Positions 35,706 to 46,239 of a DNA stretch of 64,000 nt are shown here, piece after piece. The notes below the pieces were generated by a model that ran no database searches, was not told where the DNA came from, and worked only from the letters and a program-made list of their open reading frames with translations. Location: NCBI RefSeq assembly GCF_004322755.1, contig NZ_CP036401.1, positions 124,001 to 188,000 of the forward strand, read 5' to 3'. The position numbers and the translations under genes are program-made. Position 1 is the stretch's first letter. Each line of letters starts with the position of its first letter. The stretch comes from Pseudoduganella albidiflava. Lineage in GTDB: Bacteria > Pseudomonadota > Gammaproteobacteria > Burkholderiales > Burkholderiaceae_D.

Positions 35706-37625
35706 ATGCTGAACCGATTTTCCGCTGTCGCTGTTGCAGTGCTGGCATGGCATGCGGGGGCGTTTGCCGCCCCGTCGCCGCAACACGAGACACCGCAGGA
35801 CCAGGCACCACAGAATCAGGCGTCACAGAACCAGCCGTTGCAGAACCAGCCGCTACAGAATATCTACGGCCGCACCCACCAGAACCTGGATGGCCGCTGG
35901 CACTACATCGTCGATCCGTATGAAACGGGGTACTACGATTACCGCCGCAAACCCTATGACGAGTCGGAGAAGGGCAGCGGCGGCTACTACGACGACCGCC
36001 AGCCGAAGGACAAGGGCGACATCGTCGAATACAGCTTCGATGGCTCGCCCACGCTGGCCATTCCCGGCGACTGGAATTCCCAGGATGCCAAACTGGAGTT
36101 CTACGAAGGCACCGTATGGATGCGGCAGAAGTTCGATGCCGCGCCAAAGGACGGCAAGCGCTACTTCCTCTACTTCGGCGCCGTCAACTACGAGGCGCAC
36201 GTCTACCTGAACGGGAAAAAGCTGGGCAGCCACAAGGGCGGCTTCACGCCATTCCAGTTCGACGTCACCGGCAAGCTCGCCGCCGGCTCGAACACGGTGG
36301 TCGTCAAGGCCGACAACAAGCGCCACCAGGACGAGATTCCCACCGTTTCCACCGACTGGTGGAACTATGGCGGCATCACGCGCGACGTGCTGCTGGCCGA
36401 AGTGCCGGCCACCTACATCGCCGACTACAAGGTGCAGCTGGCGAAGGGCGATGCGCGCCGCATCGAGGGCTACGTGCAGCTCGATGGCGCACGCAAGCAG
36501 CAGGAAGTCACCGTCACCATTCCTGAAGCGAACCTGTCGGCGAAGGTGCGTACCGATGCGAATGGCCGCGCAACGATCCGCATTCCGGTGAAGGCACTGC
36601 GCTACTGGTCGCCGGAAGATCCCAAGCTGTATGGCCTGACGATCGCCGCCGGCGGCGACAAGGTCAGCGACCGTATCGGTTTCCGCACCATCGAGACCCG
36701 TGGCCGCGACATCCTGTTGAACGGCAAATCGACGTTCTGGCGCGGCGTCTCCCTCCACGATGAAAACCCGCTGATTCCCGGCCGCCTGCGCGGCAGCGGC
36801 GACATGCGCATGCTGCTGCAGTGGGCCAAGGACATGAACTGCAACTACGTGCGCCTGGCGCATTACCCGCACAGCGAGGAAATGATACGGCTGGCGGACG
36901 AGATGGGCCTGATGGTGTGGGCCGAGGTCCCTGTCTACTGGACGATCTCTTGGCAAAACCCGGCCACCTTGCAGAACGCCCAACAGCAGTTGACGGAGCT
37001 GGTCGTGCGCGACAAGAACCGCGCCAGTGTCGTGGTCTGGTCGATCGGGAACGAGACGCCGGTCAGCGAACCGCGCAACGCATTCATGTTCAAGCTGGCC
37101 GACACGGTGCGCGCGCTGGACGACACGCGCCTGGTCGGCGCCGCGCTGGAAGTGCACCGCAAGGGCAATGAAGTGACGGTGGAAGACCCGCTCGCCGACA
37201 AGCTCGACCTGGCCAGCTTCAACGAATATGCCGGCTGGTACTGGGCCAGCAACAAGGACATGCTGGACTTCCACTTCAACATTCCGTACGACAAGCCGGT
37301 AATGATCACCGAATTCGGCGCCGATGCGCTGGGCGGTTTCCATGGCGATGCCGATACCCGCTGGAGCGAGGAATACCAGGACCAGCTGTACAAGAACCAG
37401 TTCAAGATGCTCGAAGCGATCCCCGGCCTGCGGGGCATGACGCCGTGGGTGCTGGTGGACTTCCGCTCGCCGCGCCGCCCGCACCCGTATTTCCAGGACT
37501 TCTGGAACCGCAAGGGCCTGATCTCGCAGACGGGCAAGCGCAAGCAGGCGTTCCATACGCTGAAGGCGTACTACGACAAGAAGCAGCAGCAATACCAACA
37601 AAACAAGCAAAACCAACAAAACTGA
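35706..37625 (+). CDS. GH2-family hydrolase, probable beta-glucuronidase
   Basis: 639 aa from ATG 35706 (GGAG upstream), with a signal peptide (about 22 aa). A Gln/Asn-rich linker (about 25-55, encoded by 15-bp units) precedes the GH2 jelly roll (LDGRWHYIVDPYETGYYDYR), the Ig-like domain and the TIM barrel. Acid/base E450 lies in VVWSIGNETP and nucleophile E536 in MITEFGADALGG, close to the beta-glucuronidase version of these motifs. The C-terminal tail is again Gln/Asn-rich (KKQQQYQQNKQNQQN). Secreted to the periplasm. First gene of an operon with GH3 and gudD. A beta-galactosidase activity cannot be ruled out. Confidence 0.85.
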   Translation: MLNRFSAVAVAVLAWHAGAFAAPSPQHETPQDQAPQNQASQNQPLQNQPLQNIYGRTHQNLDGRWHYIVDPYETGYYDYRRKPYDESEKGSGGYYDDRQPKDKGDIVEYSFDGSPTLAIPGDWNSQDAKLEFYEGTVWMRQKFDAAPKDGKRYFLYFGAVNYEAHVYLNGKKLGSHKGGFTPFQFDVTGKLAAGSNTVVVKADNKRHQDEIPTVSTDWWNYGGITRDVLLAEVPATYIADYKVQLAKGDARRIEGYVQLDGARKQQEVTVTIPEANLSAKVRTDANGRATIRIPVKALRYWSPEDPKLYGLTIAAGGDKVSDRIGFRTIETRGRDILLNGKSTFWRGVSLHDENPLIPGRLRGSGDMRMLLQWAKDMNCNYVRLAHYPHSEEMIRLADEMGLMVWAEVPVYWTISWQNPATLQNAQQQLTELVVRDKNRASVVVWSIGNETPVSEPRNAFMFKLADTVRALDDTRLVGAALEVHRKGNEVTVEDPLADKLDLASFNEYAGWYWASNKDMLDFHFNIPYDKPVMITEFGADALGGFHGDADTRWSEEYQDQLYKNQFKMLEAIPGLRGMTPWVLVDFRSPRRPHPYFQDFWNRKGLISQTGKRKQAFHTLKAYYDKKQQQYQQNKQNQQN

Positions 37626-37638
37626 CAGGAGACCGTCG

Positions 37639-39879
37639 ATGACGTTACGACCCGTTGCACTGGCCGCGGCGCTGATTGCCGCATCCATTCCCCTGGCGGC
37701 ACCCGCGCTGGCCCAGGATGCGATCGACCGCAAGGTCGATGCGCTGCTCAAGCAGATGACCCTGCAGGAAAAGGTCGGCCAGCTGCACCAGCTGTCCGGT
37801 GCCGAGGCCACCGGGCCCGAGGCGGCCAAGCGCGCCAGCCAGAACACGGAAATCCGCGCCGGCAATGTCGGCTCGATGCTCAACATCAAGGGCGCGAAGG
37901 ATACCCGCGAAGCGCAGGCGCTGGCACTGCAATCGCGGCTGAAGATTCCTCTGCTGTTCGGCCTGGACGTCATCCACGGCTACAAGACCGTGTTCCCGGT
38001 ACCGATCGGCGAAGCGGCATCGTGGGACCTGGAAGCCATCGAACAATCGGCGCAGGTGGCGGCCCGCGAGGCTGCAGCGGCCGGCATCCACTGGACTTTC
38101 GCGCCGATGGTGGACATCGGCCGCGATCCACGCTGGGGCCGCGTGATGGAAGGTGCCGGCGAGGACACTTACCTGGGGTCGAAGATCGCCGCTGCCCGCG
38201 TGCGCGGCTTCCAGGGCCCGAAGCTGGGCGCCACTGACCGCGTGATGGCCACCGCCAAGCACTTCGCCGCATACGGGGCCGCCGTGGCGGGCCGCGACTA
38301 CAACGCGGTGGACATGAGCCTGCAGCAGCTGTACGAAGTCTACCTGCCGCCGTTCAAGGCATCCGTCGACGCGGGTGTCGCCACCTTCATGAACTCGTTC
38401 AATACGCTGAACGGCGTGCCCGCCACCGGCAGCGCATTCCTGCAGCGCGACATCCTGAAGGGCGCCTGGAAGTACAAGGGCTTCGTGGTGTCCGACTGGG
38501 CCTCGGTGAAGGAAATGGTCCTGCACGGCTATGCGAAGGACTTGCCCGACGCGGCCGTGAAGGCGATCAACGCCGGCAGCGACATGGACATGGAAGGGGA
38601 GGCCTACATCGCCCACCTGGCGCAGGCCGTCAAGGATGGCCGGGTGGCGCAGAAACATGTCGATGACGCCGTGCGCCGCATCCTGCGCAAGAAGTTCGAG
38701 ATGGGGCTGTTCGACGATCCCTACCGCTTCTCCGACGCACAGCGCGAGCAGGCGGTGCTGGCCGATCCCCGGCACCGCGCCATCGCGCGCGACGTGGCGC
38801 GCAAGTCGCTGGTGCTGCTGAAGAACGACAAGCTCAATGGCAATGCGATCCTGCCGCTGGCGAAGAACGCGAAAAGCATCGCCGTCATCGGCCCGCTGGC
38901 CGATTCGCGCCGCGACCTGGAAGGCGGCTGGGTGGTCTCCGACGTGCGCGGCGAGGTGGTTTCCATCCTCGACGGCATCCGTAACCACGCGCAGGGCGCG
39001 CAGATCAGCCACGCCGCCGCGTGCGCACCGGGCTGCGCCACGGCGGAAGGATTCGATGCCGCCGTCGCCGCGGCCGGCAAGGCGGACGTGATCGTGCTGG
39101 CCGTCGGCGAAACCTGGGACATGAGCGGCGAAGCCAAGTCGCGCACCGACATCGGCTTGCCGGGCCAGCAAACCGAATTGTTCCGGCGGCTGAAGGCCAC
39201 CGGCAAGCCTGTCGTGGCCGTGCTGTTCGCCGGCCGGCCGATGATCTTCAACGAGATCGCCGACAATGCCGATGCCATCCTGTATGCATGGTTCCCCGGT
39301 TCCGAGGGCGGCAACGCGGTGGCCGACGTGCTGTTCGGCGACTACAACCCGTCGGCCAAGCTGCCGGCCACGTTCCCGCGCAACCTGGGCCAGATCCCGA
39401 TCTCGTACGCGCAGTACAACACGGGCCGCCCGGTGACCAGCGAGAAGGACATCGTCTACCGCTCGGCCTATATCGATTCGCCGAACACGCCGCGCTATGC
39501 GTTCGGCCACGGCAAGAGCTACACGGAATTCGGCTACTCGGGCGTGCAGCTGGACCGCACGATCCTGCGGCCGGGCCAGACCGCCACGCTGTCGTTCGAG
39601 CTGCAGAACAAGGGCAAGGTTGCCGGCACCGAGATCGCGCAGCTGTACATCCGCGACACTGTCGCCTCGGTGGTCCGCCCGGTCAAGGAACTGAAAGGCT
39701 TCACCAAGGTCCACCTGCAACCGGGGGAACGGCGCCGCGTCACCTTCACGATCGACCGCGACACGCTGTCATTCTTCAACGGTGACCTGAAATGGGGCGC
39801 CGAACCGGGCGAATTCAAGCTGATGGTCGGCAGCGCCTCGGACGACATCCGGCTGGAAACAACTCTTCACCTGCAATGA
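37639..39879 (+). CDS. bglX: GH3-family beta-glycosidase (BglX-like)
   Basis: 746 aa, secreted (signal peptide to about ALAQ, residue 26). Catalytic nucleophile is D286 in [14 protein letters not shown]; substrate-binding KHFAAYG and RDYNAVDMS are conserved; the C-terminal GH3 domain and fibronectin-III-like tail ([14 protein letters not shown]) follow. It hydrolyses beta-glucosides or beta-xylosides from the non-reducing end. It follows the GH2 gene by 13 bases, with AGGAGACC, and its stop overlaps the gudD start. Confidence 0.93.
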   Translation: MTLRPVALAAALIAASIPLAAPALAQDAIDRKVDALLKQMTLQEKVGQLHQLSGAEATGPEAAKRASQNTEIRAGNVGSMLNIKGAKDTREAQALALQSRLKIPLLFGLDVIHGYKTVFPVPIGEAASWDLEAIEQSAQVAAREAAAAGIHWTFAPMVDIGRDPRWGRVMEGAGEDTYLGSKIAAARVRGFQGPKLGATDRVMATAKHFAAYGAAVAGRDYNAVDMSLQQLYEVYLPPFKASVDAGVATFMNSFNTLNGVPATGSAFLQRDILKGAWKYKGFVVSDWASVKEMVLHGYAKDLPDAAVKAINAGSDMDMEGEAYIAHLAQAVKDGRVAQKHVDDAVRRILRKKFEMGLFDDPYRFSDAQREQAVLADPRHRAIARDVARKSLVLLKNDKLNGNAILPLAKNAKSIAVIGPLADSRRDLEGGWVVSDVRGEVVSILDGIRNHAQGAQISHAAACAPGCATAEGFDAAVAAAGKADVIVLAVGETWDMSGEAKSRTDIGLPGQQTELFRRLKATGKPVVAVLFAGRPMIFNEIADNADAILYAWFPGSEGGNAVADVLFGDYNPSAKLPATFPRNLGQIPISYAQYNTGRPVTSEKDIVYRSAYIDSPNTPRYAFGHGKSYTEFGYSGVQLDRTILRPGQTATLSFELQNKGKVAGTEIAQLYIRDTVASVVRPVKELKGFTKVHLQPGERRRVTFTIDRDTLSFFNGDLKWGAEPGEFKLMVGSASDDIRLETTLHLQ

Positions 39880-41216
39880 AAGACATCATGAGCGATACCC
39901 CCGTCATCACCTCCGTCCGCGTCATCCCCGTGGCGGGGCGCGACAGCATGCTGCTGAACCTCTCCGGCGCCCATGCGCCGTTCTTTACCCGCAACCTGCT
40001 GATCCTCACCGACAGTTCGGGCAGGCAGGGCGTCGGCGAAGTGCCGGGCGGCGAAGCGATCCGCAAGACGCTGGAAGATGCGCAAGGCCTGATCGTCGGC
40101 CGCGCGCTCGGCGACTACAACGCGGTGCTGAACGCGGCCCGCGCGGCCTTCGCCAGCCGCGATGCCGGTGGCCGCGGCGTGCAGACCTTCGACCTGCGCG
40201 TGGCGATCCACGCGGTGACGGCGATCGAATGCGCGATGCTCGACCTGCTGGGCCAGTTCCTCGGCGTGCCGGTGGCGGCGCTGCTGGGCGAGGGCAAGCA
40301 GCGCGACCAGGTGCCGATGCTGGGCTACCTGTTCTACATCGGCGACAAGCATAAAACCGACCTGCCGTACGCCAGCGAGCCGGATGCGCCGGACGCCTGG
40401 AGCCGGCTGCGCCACGAGGAAGCGTTGACGCCGGAAGCGGTGGTGGCGCTGGCCGAGGCGGCCTATGAGCGCTATGGCTTCCGCGACTTCAAGCTGAAGG
40501 GCGGCGTGCTGCGCGGCGAAGAGGAAATCGAGGCGGTGACGGCGCTGGCCGAACGCTTCCCGGAAGCGCGCATCACGCTCGATCCGAACGGCGGCTGGCT
40601 GCTGAAGGATGCCATCCGGCTGTGCCGCGACAAGGGCGACGTGCTGGCTTACGCGGAAGACCCGTGCGGCCCGGAGAACGGCTATTCCGGCCGGGAGGTG
40701 ATGGCCGAGTTCCGCCGCGCCACCGGCCTGCCGACGGCGACCAACATGATCGCCACCGACTGGCGCGAGATGAGCCATGCGATCGCACTGCAGTCGGTGA
40801 CGATCCCGCTGGCCGACCCGCATTTCTGGACGATGCAGGGTTCGGTGCGCGTGGCGCAGCTGTGCCAGGCCTTCGGCCTCACCTGGGGCTCGCATTCGAA
40901 CAACCACTTCGATGTGTCGCTGGCGATGTTCACGCACGTGGCCGCGGCGGCGCCGGGCAACATCACGGCGATCGACACGCACTGGATCTGGCAGGATGGC
41001 CAGCGCCTGACAAAGCAGCCGCTGCAAATCGCCGGCGGCCTGGTCGACGTGCCGAAGCAGCCGGGCCTGGGCGTGGAGCTGGACATGGTTGAAGTGGAGG
41101 CGGCGCACCAGCGCTACCTGGGCATGGGCCTGGGCGCGCGCAACGACGCGGCGGCCATGCAGTTCCTGATCCCCGGCTGGCAGTTCGACAGCAAACGGCC
41201 TTGCCTGGTGCGCTGA
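39876..41216 (+). CDS. gudD: Glucarate dehydratase
   Basis: 446 aa, counted from ATG 39876, which overlaps the GH3 stop (ATGA); ATG 39888 is a close alternative. It follows the E. coli GudD sequence almost throughout: [50 protein letters not shown] (catalytic Lys about 206-208) and [18 protein letters not shown] (catalytic His about 344). Enolase superfamily, Mg-dependent; it dehydrates D-glucarate to 5-keto-4-deoxyglucarate. Its place after a probable beta-glucuronidase suggests that released glucuronate is oxidised to glucarate elsewhere and then enters this step. Confidence 0.95.
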   Translation: MKDIMSDTPVITSVRVIPVAGRDSMLLNLSGAHAPFFTRNLLILTDSSGRQGVGEVPGGEAIRKTLEDAQGLIVGRALGDYNAVLNAARAAFASRDAGGRGVQTFDLRVAIHAVTAIECAMLDLLGQFLGVPVAALLGEGKQRDQVPMLGYLFYIGDKHKTDLPYASEPDAPDAWSRLRHEEALTPEAVVALAEAAYERYGFRDFKLKGGVLRGEEEIEAVTALAERFPEARITLDPNGGWLLKDAIRLCRDKGDVLAYAEDPCGPENGYSGREVMAEFRRATGLPTATNMIATDWREMSHAIALQSVTIPLADPHFWTMQGSVRVAQLCQAFGLTWGSHSNNHFDVSLAMFTHVAAAAPGNITAIDTHWIWQDGQRLTKQPLQIAGGLVDVPKQPGLGVELDMVEVEAAHQRYLGMGLGARNDAAAMQFLIPGWQFDSKRPCLVR

Positions 41217-42259
41217 TGGCCGACGACAAGGATGCAGACAGCGCGGCCGGCAAGCGCCGCCGCCGCAAGGGCCTCGGGCTGACGCTGCGCGACGTGGCGC
41301 GGCTGGCCAACGTGGCACCGATCACCGCATCGCGCGCGCTGAACACGCCGGATGCGGTGTCGGACGAAATCCTGCAGCGCGTGAAGGATGCCGTCGAGCG
41401 CACCGGCTACGTGCCGAACCTGCTGGCCGGCGGCCTGGCTTCGCGCCGCTCGCGGCTGGTGGCCGCCGTGGTGCCGACCATTACCGGTTCCGTGTTCCTG
41501 GAAACCGTGCAGGCGCTGACCGAAACGCTGGCGGCCAACGGCTACCAGATGATGCTGGGCCAGTCGGGCTACCATGGCTCGCGCGAGGATGCGCTGCTGG
41601 AAACCATCATCGGGCGCCGCCCGGATGGCGTGATCCTCACCGGGATCATGCATTCCACGCTGGCGCGGCGCCGGCTGGTGGCCAGCGGCATTCCCGTGGT
41701 CGAGACATGGGACCTGACGCCCACGCCGGTCGACATGCTGGTCGGCTTTTCCCATGAAAAGGTGGGCAGCGCCGTGGCGCAGTTCCTGCACGCGCGGGGC
41801 CGGCGCAAGATGGCCTGCATCAGCGCCAACGACGAACGCGCGATCCGCCGCAACAACGCCTTCGCCAACGCGGCGCAGGCGCTGGGCGTGGAGGTGGTGC
41901 CCACGCACATGGTGCCGGCGCCCAGTTCCGTCGCCAGCGGCCGCGAGGGCCTGCGTGCGCTGCTCGCCAAGGATCCATCGCTGGACGCGATCTTCTGCAG
42001 TTCCGACATGGTGGCGCTGGGCGTGCTGACCGAGGCGCAGGCGCAAGGCATCCGGGTGCCGGAACAGCTGGCCATCATCGGCCTGGGCGACCTGGCCATG
42101 TCGCGCGAACTGCACCCCGCGCTGACTTCCGTGCGGGTCGACGGCACGCTGATCGGGCATACCGCCGCGCAGTACATCATGCAGCGCGCCGAAGGGGAGG
42201 TGGTGGCCGAACCGGTGTGCGACGTGGGGTTTACGATCGTGGAGCGGGCGACGACGTGA
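41216..42259 (+). CDS. LacI-family transcriptional regulator of the glycan locus
   Basis: 347 aa. ATG 41216 overlaps the gudD stop (TGATG), so translation is coupled. N-terminal helix-turn-helix and hinge: TLRDVARLANVAPITASRALNTPDAVSDE. The effector domain (PVVETWDLTPTPVDMLVGFSH, CSSDMVALGVL) resembles gluconate/uronate-responsive GntR-type LacI proteins. It probably represses the divergent GH105 and GH2 promoters through the palindromes at 35221-35663. The inducer is inferred, not shown. Confidence 0.9.
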   Translation: MADDKDADSAAGKRRRRKGLGLTLRDVARLANVAPITASRALNTPDAVSDEILQRVKDAVERTGYVPNLLAGGLASRRSRLVAAVVPTITGSVFLETVQALTETLAANGYQMMLGQSGYHGSREDALLETIIGRRPDGVILTGIMHSTLARRRLVASGIPVVETWDLTPTPVDMLVGFSHEKVGSAVAQFLHARGRRKMACISANDERAIRRNNAFANAAQALGVEVVPTHMVPAPSSVASGREGLRALLAKDPSLDAIFCSSDMVALGVLTEAQAQGIRVPEQLAIIGLGDLAMSRELHPALTSVRVDGTLIGHTAAQYIMQRAEGEVVAEPVCDVGFTIVERATT

Positions 42260-42265
42260 AGCGTC

Positions 42266-42523
42266 CTACGCTGGAGCGGTCGCCCGCTCCAGCTCCGCCA
42301 GCCACACCATCGCGTATTCGCGATCCGGACCGCACATCTCGAGGGAGGGCTGCAAGCCACCGCAAAACGCCGGCCGCTCCGGCTTGCCAAACACGCGGCA
42401 GCGGTTGTCGTCGTCGAGCTGCACGCAGCGTACGCCAGCCGGTTTGCCATTCGGCATGCCGGGAATCGGGCTGGTGATGGATGGAGCGGTGCAGCAGGCA
42501 CCGCAATGGTCGCGGCAGTTCAT
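42266..42523 (-). CDS. YkgJ-family cysteine cluster protein
   Basis: 85 aa. [16 protein letters not shown] carries the first Cys cluster and [23 protein letters not shown] the second; together they match the YkgJ/UPF0153 zinc or iron-sulphur family. Function unknown. It is convergent with the LacI-family gene, with 6 bases between the ends. Confidence 0.9.
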   Translation of the reverse strand: MNCRDHCGACCTAPSITSPIPGMPNGKPAGVRCVQLDDDNRCRVFGKPERPAFCGGLQPSLEMCGPDREYAMVWLAELERATAPA

Positions 42524-42566
42524 GGAAGCGGCGGAACAGATCGGAAAACCGGCTATTGTACGCCGC

Positions 42567-43808
42567 CTAGTGCCCGCCCAGCAGCAGCGTAATCGAATAC
42601 AGCAGCACGCCTACCACGCCGCCGACCAGCGTGCCGTTGATGCGGATGAACTGCAGGTCGCTCCCCACGTGCAGTTCCAGTTTTTGCGAAATGGTCTCGG
42701 CATCCCATTTGTCGATCACCTTCTGCACCACCGCCACGATCAGGCTGCGCCGCTCGACGATCGCCTCGGCGGCGAAGCTTTTCAGCCAGTCGTTCAGTTT
42801 CATGCGCACCGGTTCGTTCTGCGCCAGCGCGGTGCTGAAGATGCGCAGTGCGCTCTGCGTGCGCAGCAGCAGGCGCGACTCGGGCGACTCGCTGGCGGCC
42901 AGCAGCCGGGTGCGCAGGTCGGCCCATACGCTGGCCACGTATTCGCGGAACAGCGGATGCGTCAGGCCCCGGGCCAGCAGGGAGCGCAGCCTTGCTTCGT
43001 ATTCGGGCGACTCCTCCAGCTTCGCGATCAGCTCGGTGACGGCCGCGTGGAAGCGCCCGTGCCATTCGCCCTGTTCGTTGGCCATGTCGTCGAGGATGCT
43101 CTGGATGCCGTCCATCAGCCGTTCGTAGAACTTCTCGTCGAGCATCTTCGGCATCCATTTCGGGCTGTGGTCGTGCACCTTCTGCCGGATGTAGCCGCGG
43201 TTTTCTTCCAGCGCGCTGGCCACGAGCCCCAGCACCTTCTGCAGCAGCCGCACGTGCTGGCCATTCGCCACCAGTACCGACAGGACCTGCCCGGCCAGCG
43301 GCGCCAGCTTCACGTCCTTCAGGCTCGATGCCAGCGTGCCGCCGACGAAGCTGGCCGCGTCGCGGTCTTCGACCATGTTCAGCACGGCGGGAATGGTGCC
43401 GACGAGGCGTTCGGCCACCGCGCGGTTGTTGGCATCCATGGCCAGCCAGCGCGCGCAGACACCGGCCAGGTCGACATCCTTCAGTTCGTTGCGCACCACC
43501 TCCGGGGTGATGAAGTTATGTTCGAGGAATTCGGCGATGCTGGCGCCGATCCGGTCCTTGTTGCGGGGAATGATCGCCGTATGGGGAATCGGCAGGCCGA
43601 GCGGGTGGCGGAACAGCGCGGTGACGGCGAACCAGTCGGCCAGGCCGCCCACCATCGCCGCCTCGGCAAAAGCGGCCACGAAGCCCAGCCACGGGTACTC
43701 GGGCTGGAACAGCCGGGCGGCCAGGAAGACGCCGGCCATGGCGGCCAGCAGGCAGGTGGCGATGCGGCGGATGCGGCGCAGCCGCATGAGCGGATCCCTG
43801 GACGGCAA
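42567..43808 (-). CDS. DUF445 family membrane protein
   Basis: 413 aa. N-terminal hydrophobic segment ([16 protein letters not shown]), the family block [40 protein letters not shown], a long helical middle and a C-terminal membrane segment ([20 protein letters not shown]). The TTG at 43808 has GGGAGA upstream; ATG 43787 is an equally plausible start. Relatives are inner membrane proteins of unknown role. Confidence 0.9.
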   Translation of the reverse strand: MPSRDPLMRLRRIRRIATCLLAAMAGVFLAARLFQPEYPWLGFVAAFAEAAMVGGLADWFAVTALFRHPLGLPIPHTAIIPRNKDRIGASIAEFLEHNFITPEVVRNELKDVDLAGVCARWLAMDANNRAVAERLVGTIPAVLNMVEDRDAASFVGGTLASSLKDVKLAPLAGQVLSVLVANGQHVRLLQKVLGLVASALEENRGYIRQKVHDHSPKWMPKMLDEKFYERLMDGIQSILDDMANEQGEWHGRFHAAVTELIAKLEESPEYEARLRSLLARGLTHPLFREYVASVWADLRTRLLAASESPESRLLLRTQSALRIFSTALAQNEPVRMKLNDWLKSFAAEAIVERRSLIVAVVQKVIDKWDAETISQKLELHVGSDLQFIRINGTLVGGVVGVLLYSITLLLGGH

Positions 43809-43921
43809 CAGATTCTCCCGGCAAAAGATTTGCCCGATGATACGTCGGCGCGGCCCGGCAATACCGTTCGGTACGTCACGATGCGGCGACCTGGATTAGC
43901 ATGAGGGCACGGGAGGTGAAC

Positions 43922-44143
43922 ATGGATCGAGAGCGACCGAAAGCCGGCGACGTGGTGCGGCCGATCGGCTGGCACCAGCAAATGATCGTCATCGCGGTGC
44001 GTGGCGACGATATCCGCTGCCGCTGGAACGATGACGATGGCGAGCATGAGCAGGCATTCCCGTCCGGCCAGCTGGAAACGGTGCGCCGCGGTGCCGAGTT
44101 TTCCGCCAACCCCGAGCGCAGCCGGGTCACGCATCGCCCGTGA
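43922..44143 (+). CDS. DUF2158 (YodC-like) small protein
   Basis: 73 aa from ATG 43922, with GGAGGTG seven bases before it; ATG 43901 in frame has no such site. The pattern KAGDVVRPIGWHQQMIVIAV ... CRWNDDDGEHEQAFPSGQLETV follows the YodC/DUF2158 outline, a small beta-barrel. Function unknown. Confidence 0.75.
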   Translation: MDRERPKAGDVVRPIGWHQQMIVIAVRGDDIRCRWNDDDGEHEQAFPSGQLETVRRGAEFSANPERSRVTHRP

Positions 44144-44160
44144 GGGAGGGCCTTGTTTCC

Positions 44161-44207
44161 TTGACGTTGCTATAGTGCAGGTCTATCATTTACTGACCCG
44201 CAAGTAA
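44161..44207 (+). promoter_or_regulatory. TetR gene promoter with overlapping operator
   Basis: TTGACG (44161-44166), a 17-base spacer and TATCAT (44184-44189) form a good sigma-70 promoter. It is overlapped on the right by the inverted repeat TTACT (44190-44194) and AAGTAA (44202-44207), the form of a TetR autoregulation site. Confidence 0.72.
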
Positions 44208-44305
44208 GTAATGTCACGGTAAAACACACGCATCGCTGCGCGGTTACCTGGGCAATACTTGAAGCAACGTAGTCAATCCGCAGCAACCGTCACTCTCCGC
44301 CTCAT

Positions 44306-44938
44306 ATGCAATCCGACACGAAACCGCGCTGGGAGCGCCGCAAAGACGCCCGGCCGCAGGAACTGCTGGCCGCCGCGCTGGACCTGTTCGTGGACCGCGG
44401 TTATGCCGCCACCCGCCTGGAAGACGTGGCCCGCCGCGCCGGCGTGTCGAAAGGCACGCTGTATCTCTACTTTGAAAACAAGGAAGAGCTGTTCAAGGCC
44501 GTGGTCCGCCACAATATCGTCGACGTGATCGGCAAGGCGGAGAGCGACTTCGCCGCTGCCGACAGCACCTCGTGCGCCGAGCTGCTGCGCACCATGCTGC
44601 GGCGCTGGTGGGCCGACGTTGCCTCCACCAGGGCCTCCGGGCTGGCCAAGCTGATGGTCGCGGAAGCCGGTAACTTTCCTGAAATAGCCCGTTTCTATAA
44701 TGAGGAAGTGGTCGAACGCGGCCATGCCCTGATCGAATCGATCGTGCGGCGCGGCGTCGAACGGGGCGAATTCATGCCCGTCGATGCGCAGGTCATGACG
44801 CGCGTGCTGACCGCGCCCGTCACGATGCTGATGCTGTGGGCGCACAGTTTCGATCCCTTCTGCGGTCCGGTCGACCAGGAAGCGTTCATGGATGCCTACC
44901 TTGGGCTGGTCGAACGCGGCATGGCACGGCCTGTGTGA
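44306..44938 (+). CDS. TetR/AcrR-family regulator
   Basis: 210 aa. DNA-binding domain: RPQELLAAALDLFVDRGYAATRLEDVARRAGVSKGTLYLYFENKEELF. The C-terminal domain is of the AcrR-like type with AGNFPEIARFYNEEVVERG. No efflux operon lies beside it, although tolC is about 1.3 kb away; whether it regulates that gene is not deducible. It has its own promoter and operator at 44161-44207. About 100 bases of leader lie between operator and start. Confidence 0.92.
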   Translation: MQSDTKPRWERRKDARPQELLAAALDLFVDRGYAATRLEDVARRAGVSKGTLYLYFENKEELFKAVVRHNIVDVIGKAESDFAAADSTSCAELLRTMLRRWWADVASTRASGLAKLMVAEAGNFPEIARFYNEEVVERGHALIESIVRRGVERGEFMPVDAQVMTRVLTAPVTMLMLWAHSFDPFCGPVDQEAFMDAYLGLVERGMARPV

Positions 44939-45083
44939 ATGCTGACAATTTCGCTCGTTCAACCCCGCCAAACTGCAGACTGTCGCAATTTCCAGCCTTA
45001 TACCATCGTTATCGTTAATATCCCGTCCAGACCAGTTCAACGATAAAATGATGGATTCTTATTCCTTCACCAAAGTCTAAAAG

Positions 45084-45737
45084 ATGAATATCGAACAAGC
45101 CCGATTCAATATGATCGAACAGCAGATTCGTCCGTGGGACGTGCTGGACACCGATATCCTCGATCTGTTGATGGTCGTCAAACGCGAGAATTTCGTACCG
45201 GAAGCCTACAAGAACCTGGCTTTTGCCGACATCTCCATTCCGCTGCCGGGCGGTTCCGCGATGCTGACCCCGAAGATCGAGGCACGCATCACGCAGGACG
45301 CGCACGTGAAGAAGCATGAGAACGTGCTGCTGGTCGGTGCCGGTACCGGTTACCTGGCCGCGCTGCTGGCGCACCGCGCCCGCCACGTGACCGCCGTTGA
45401 AATCGACCCGGGCCTGAAGGACCTGGCGCAGAAGAACCTGGCGGCCAACGGCGTCACCAACGTGACCGTGGAACTGGGCAATGGCGCTCAAGGCTGGAGC
45501 AACGGCGCGCCGTTCGACGTGATCATCTTTGCCGGCGCGCTGCCCGTGCTGCCGGAAACGGTGCTGCAGCAGGTGAAGCCGGAAGGCCGCATCGTGGCCA
45601 TCATCGGTGAATCGCCGGTCATGTCCGCGCACCTGATCACCCGCAACGGCGATTCCAGCTACGACACGAAGAAGCTGTTTGAAACCGACGTGAAGCCGCT
45701 GCAGGCTGCCGTCACGCCGTCGCACTTCACGTTCTGA
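45084..45737 (+). CDS. pcm: Protein-L-isoaspartate O-methyltransferase family protein
   Basis: 217 aa. The family N-terminus MIEQQIRPWDVLDTDIL, SAM motif I VLLVGAGTGYLAALLAHRA and motif GAQGWSNGAPFDVIIFAGALPVLPETVLQQ are present. This short branch of the Pcm family is always found before rhodanese and tolC in beta-proteobacteria; it may not repair isoaspartate. It is 9 bases upstream of the rhodanese gene. Confidence 0.85.
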   Translation: MNIEQARFNMIEQQIRPWDVLDTDILDLLMVVKRENFVPEAYKNLAFADISIPLPGGSAMLTPKIEARITQDAHVKKHENVLLVGAGTGYLAALLAHRARHVTAVEIDPGLKDLAQKNLAANGVTNVTVELGNGAQGWSNGAPFDVIIFAGALPVLPETVLQQVKPEGRIVAIIGESPVMSAHLITRNGDSSYDTKKLFETDVKPLQAAVTPSHFTF

Positions 45738-45745
45738 GGCCGGCG

Positions 45746-46069
45746 ATGCAACAGATCACCGCTCCCGAACTGGCCGCATGGCTGGCCGATGACAAGCGCG
45801 CGCGCCCGTTCCTGCTGGACGTGCGCGAGAACTGGGAATTCGACACCTGCCATATCGAAGGTGCCACCCTGATGCCGATGCAGACCATCCCGGCCCGCAT
45901 CGACGACCTGGACGAAGAAGCGGAGATCGTCTGCATCTGCCACCACGGCGCACGCAGCCTGCAGGTGGCGGCGTTCCTCGAGCGGCATGGTTTCGCGAAG
46001 GTGACGAATCTGACGGGCGGGGTGCATGCCTGGGCACTGCAGGTGGATGAATCGATGCCGAAGTATTGA
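45746..46069 (+). CDS. Rhodanese-like domain protein
   Basis: 107 aa, single rhodanese domain. The active-site loop is CHHGARS with the Cys in EIVCICHHGARSLQV, compatible with a persulfide carrier. It lies between pcm and tolC with close spacing, so it is probably cotranscribed. Substrate unknown. Confidence 0.92.
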   Translation: MQQITAPELAAWLADDKRARPFLLDVRENWEFDTCHIEGATLMPMQTIPARIDDLDEEAEIVCICHHGARSLQVAAFLERHGFAKVTNLTGGVHAWALQVDESMPKY

Positions 46070-46141
46070 GCATTGCTATTTGAGCATTGCCCGATCGGCG
46101 GCCGGGAAAAGCAACAAGACCACTTACAAAGACTTTTGACC

Positions 46142-46223
46142 ACTCGACGACTTGCCACTCGACGACTTAGCACTCGACGACGACGACTCGACGGTCTATT
46201 ACTCGACGGTTTATTACTCGACC
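46142..46223. repeat. 15-bp degenerate tandem array before tolC
   Basis: ACTCGACG or ACTCGACC recurs at 46142, 46157, 46172, 46186, 46201 and 46216, that is every 14-15 bases. It lies in the 170-base gap before the tolC start, where the promoter or leader is expected. Confidence 0.9.
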
Positions 46224-46239
46224 TTACGCGGAGAATGTA

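Noticed and set aside
46142..46223. Possible CRISPR array
   Set aside because: Period of 14-15 bases with no spacers of 25-40 bases and no cas genes; it is a degenerate minisatellite.
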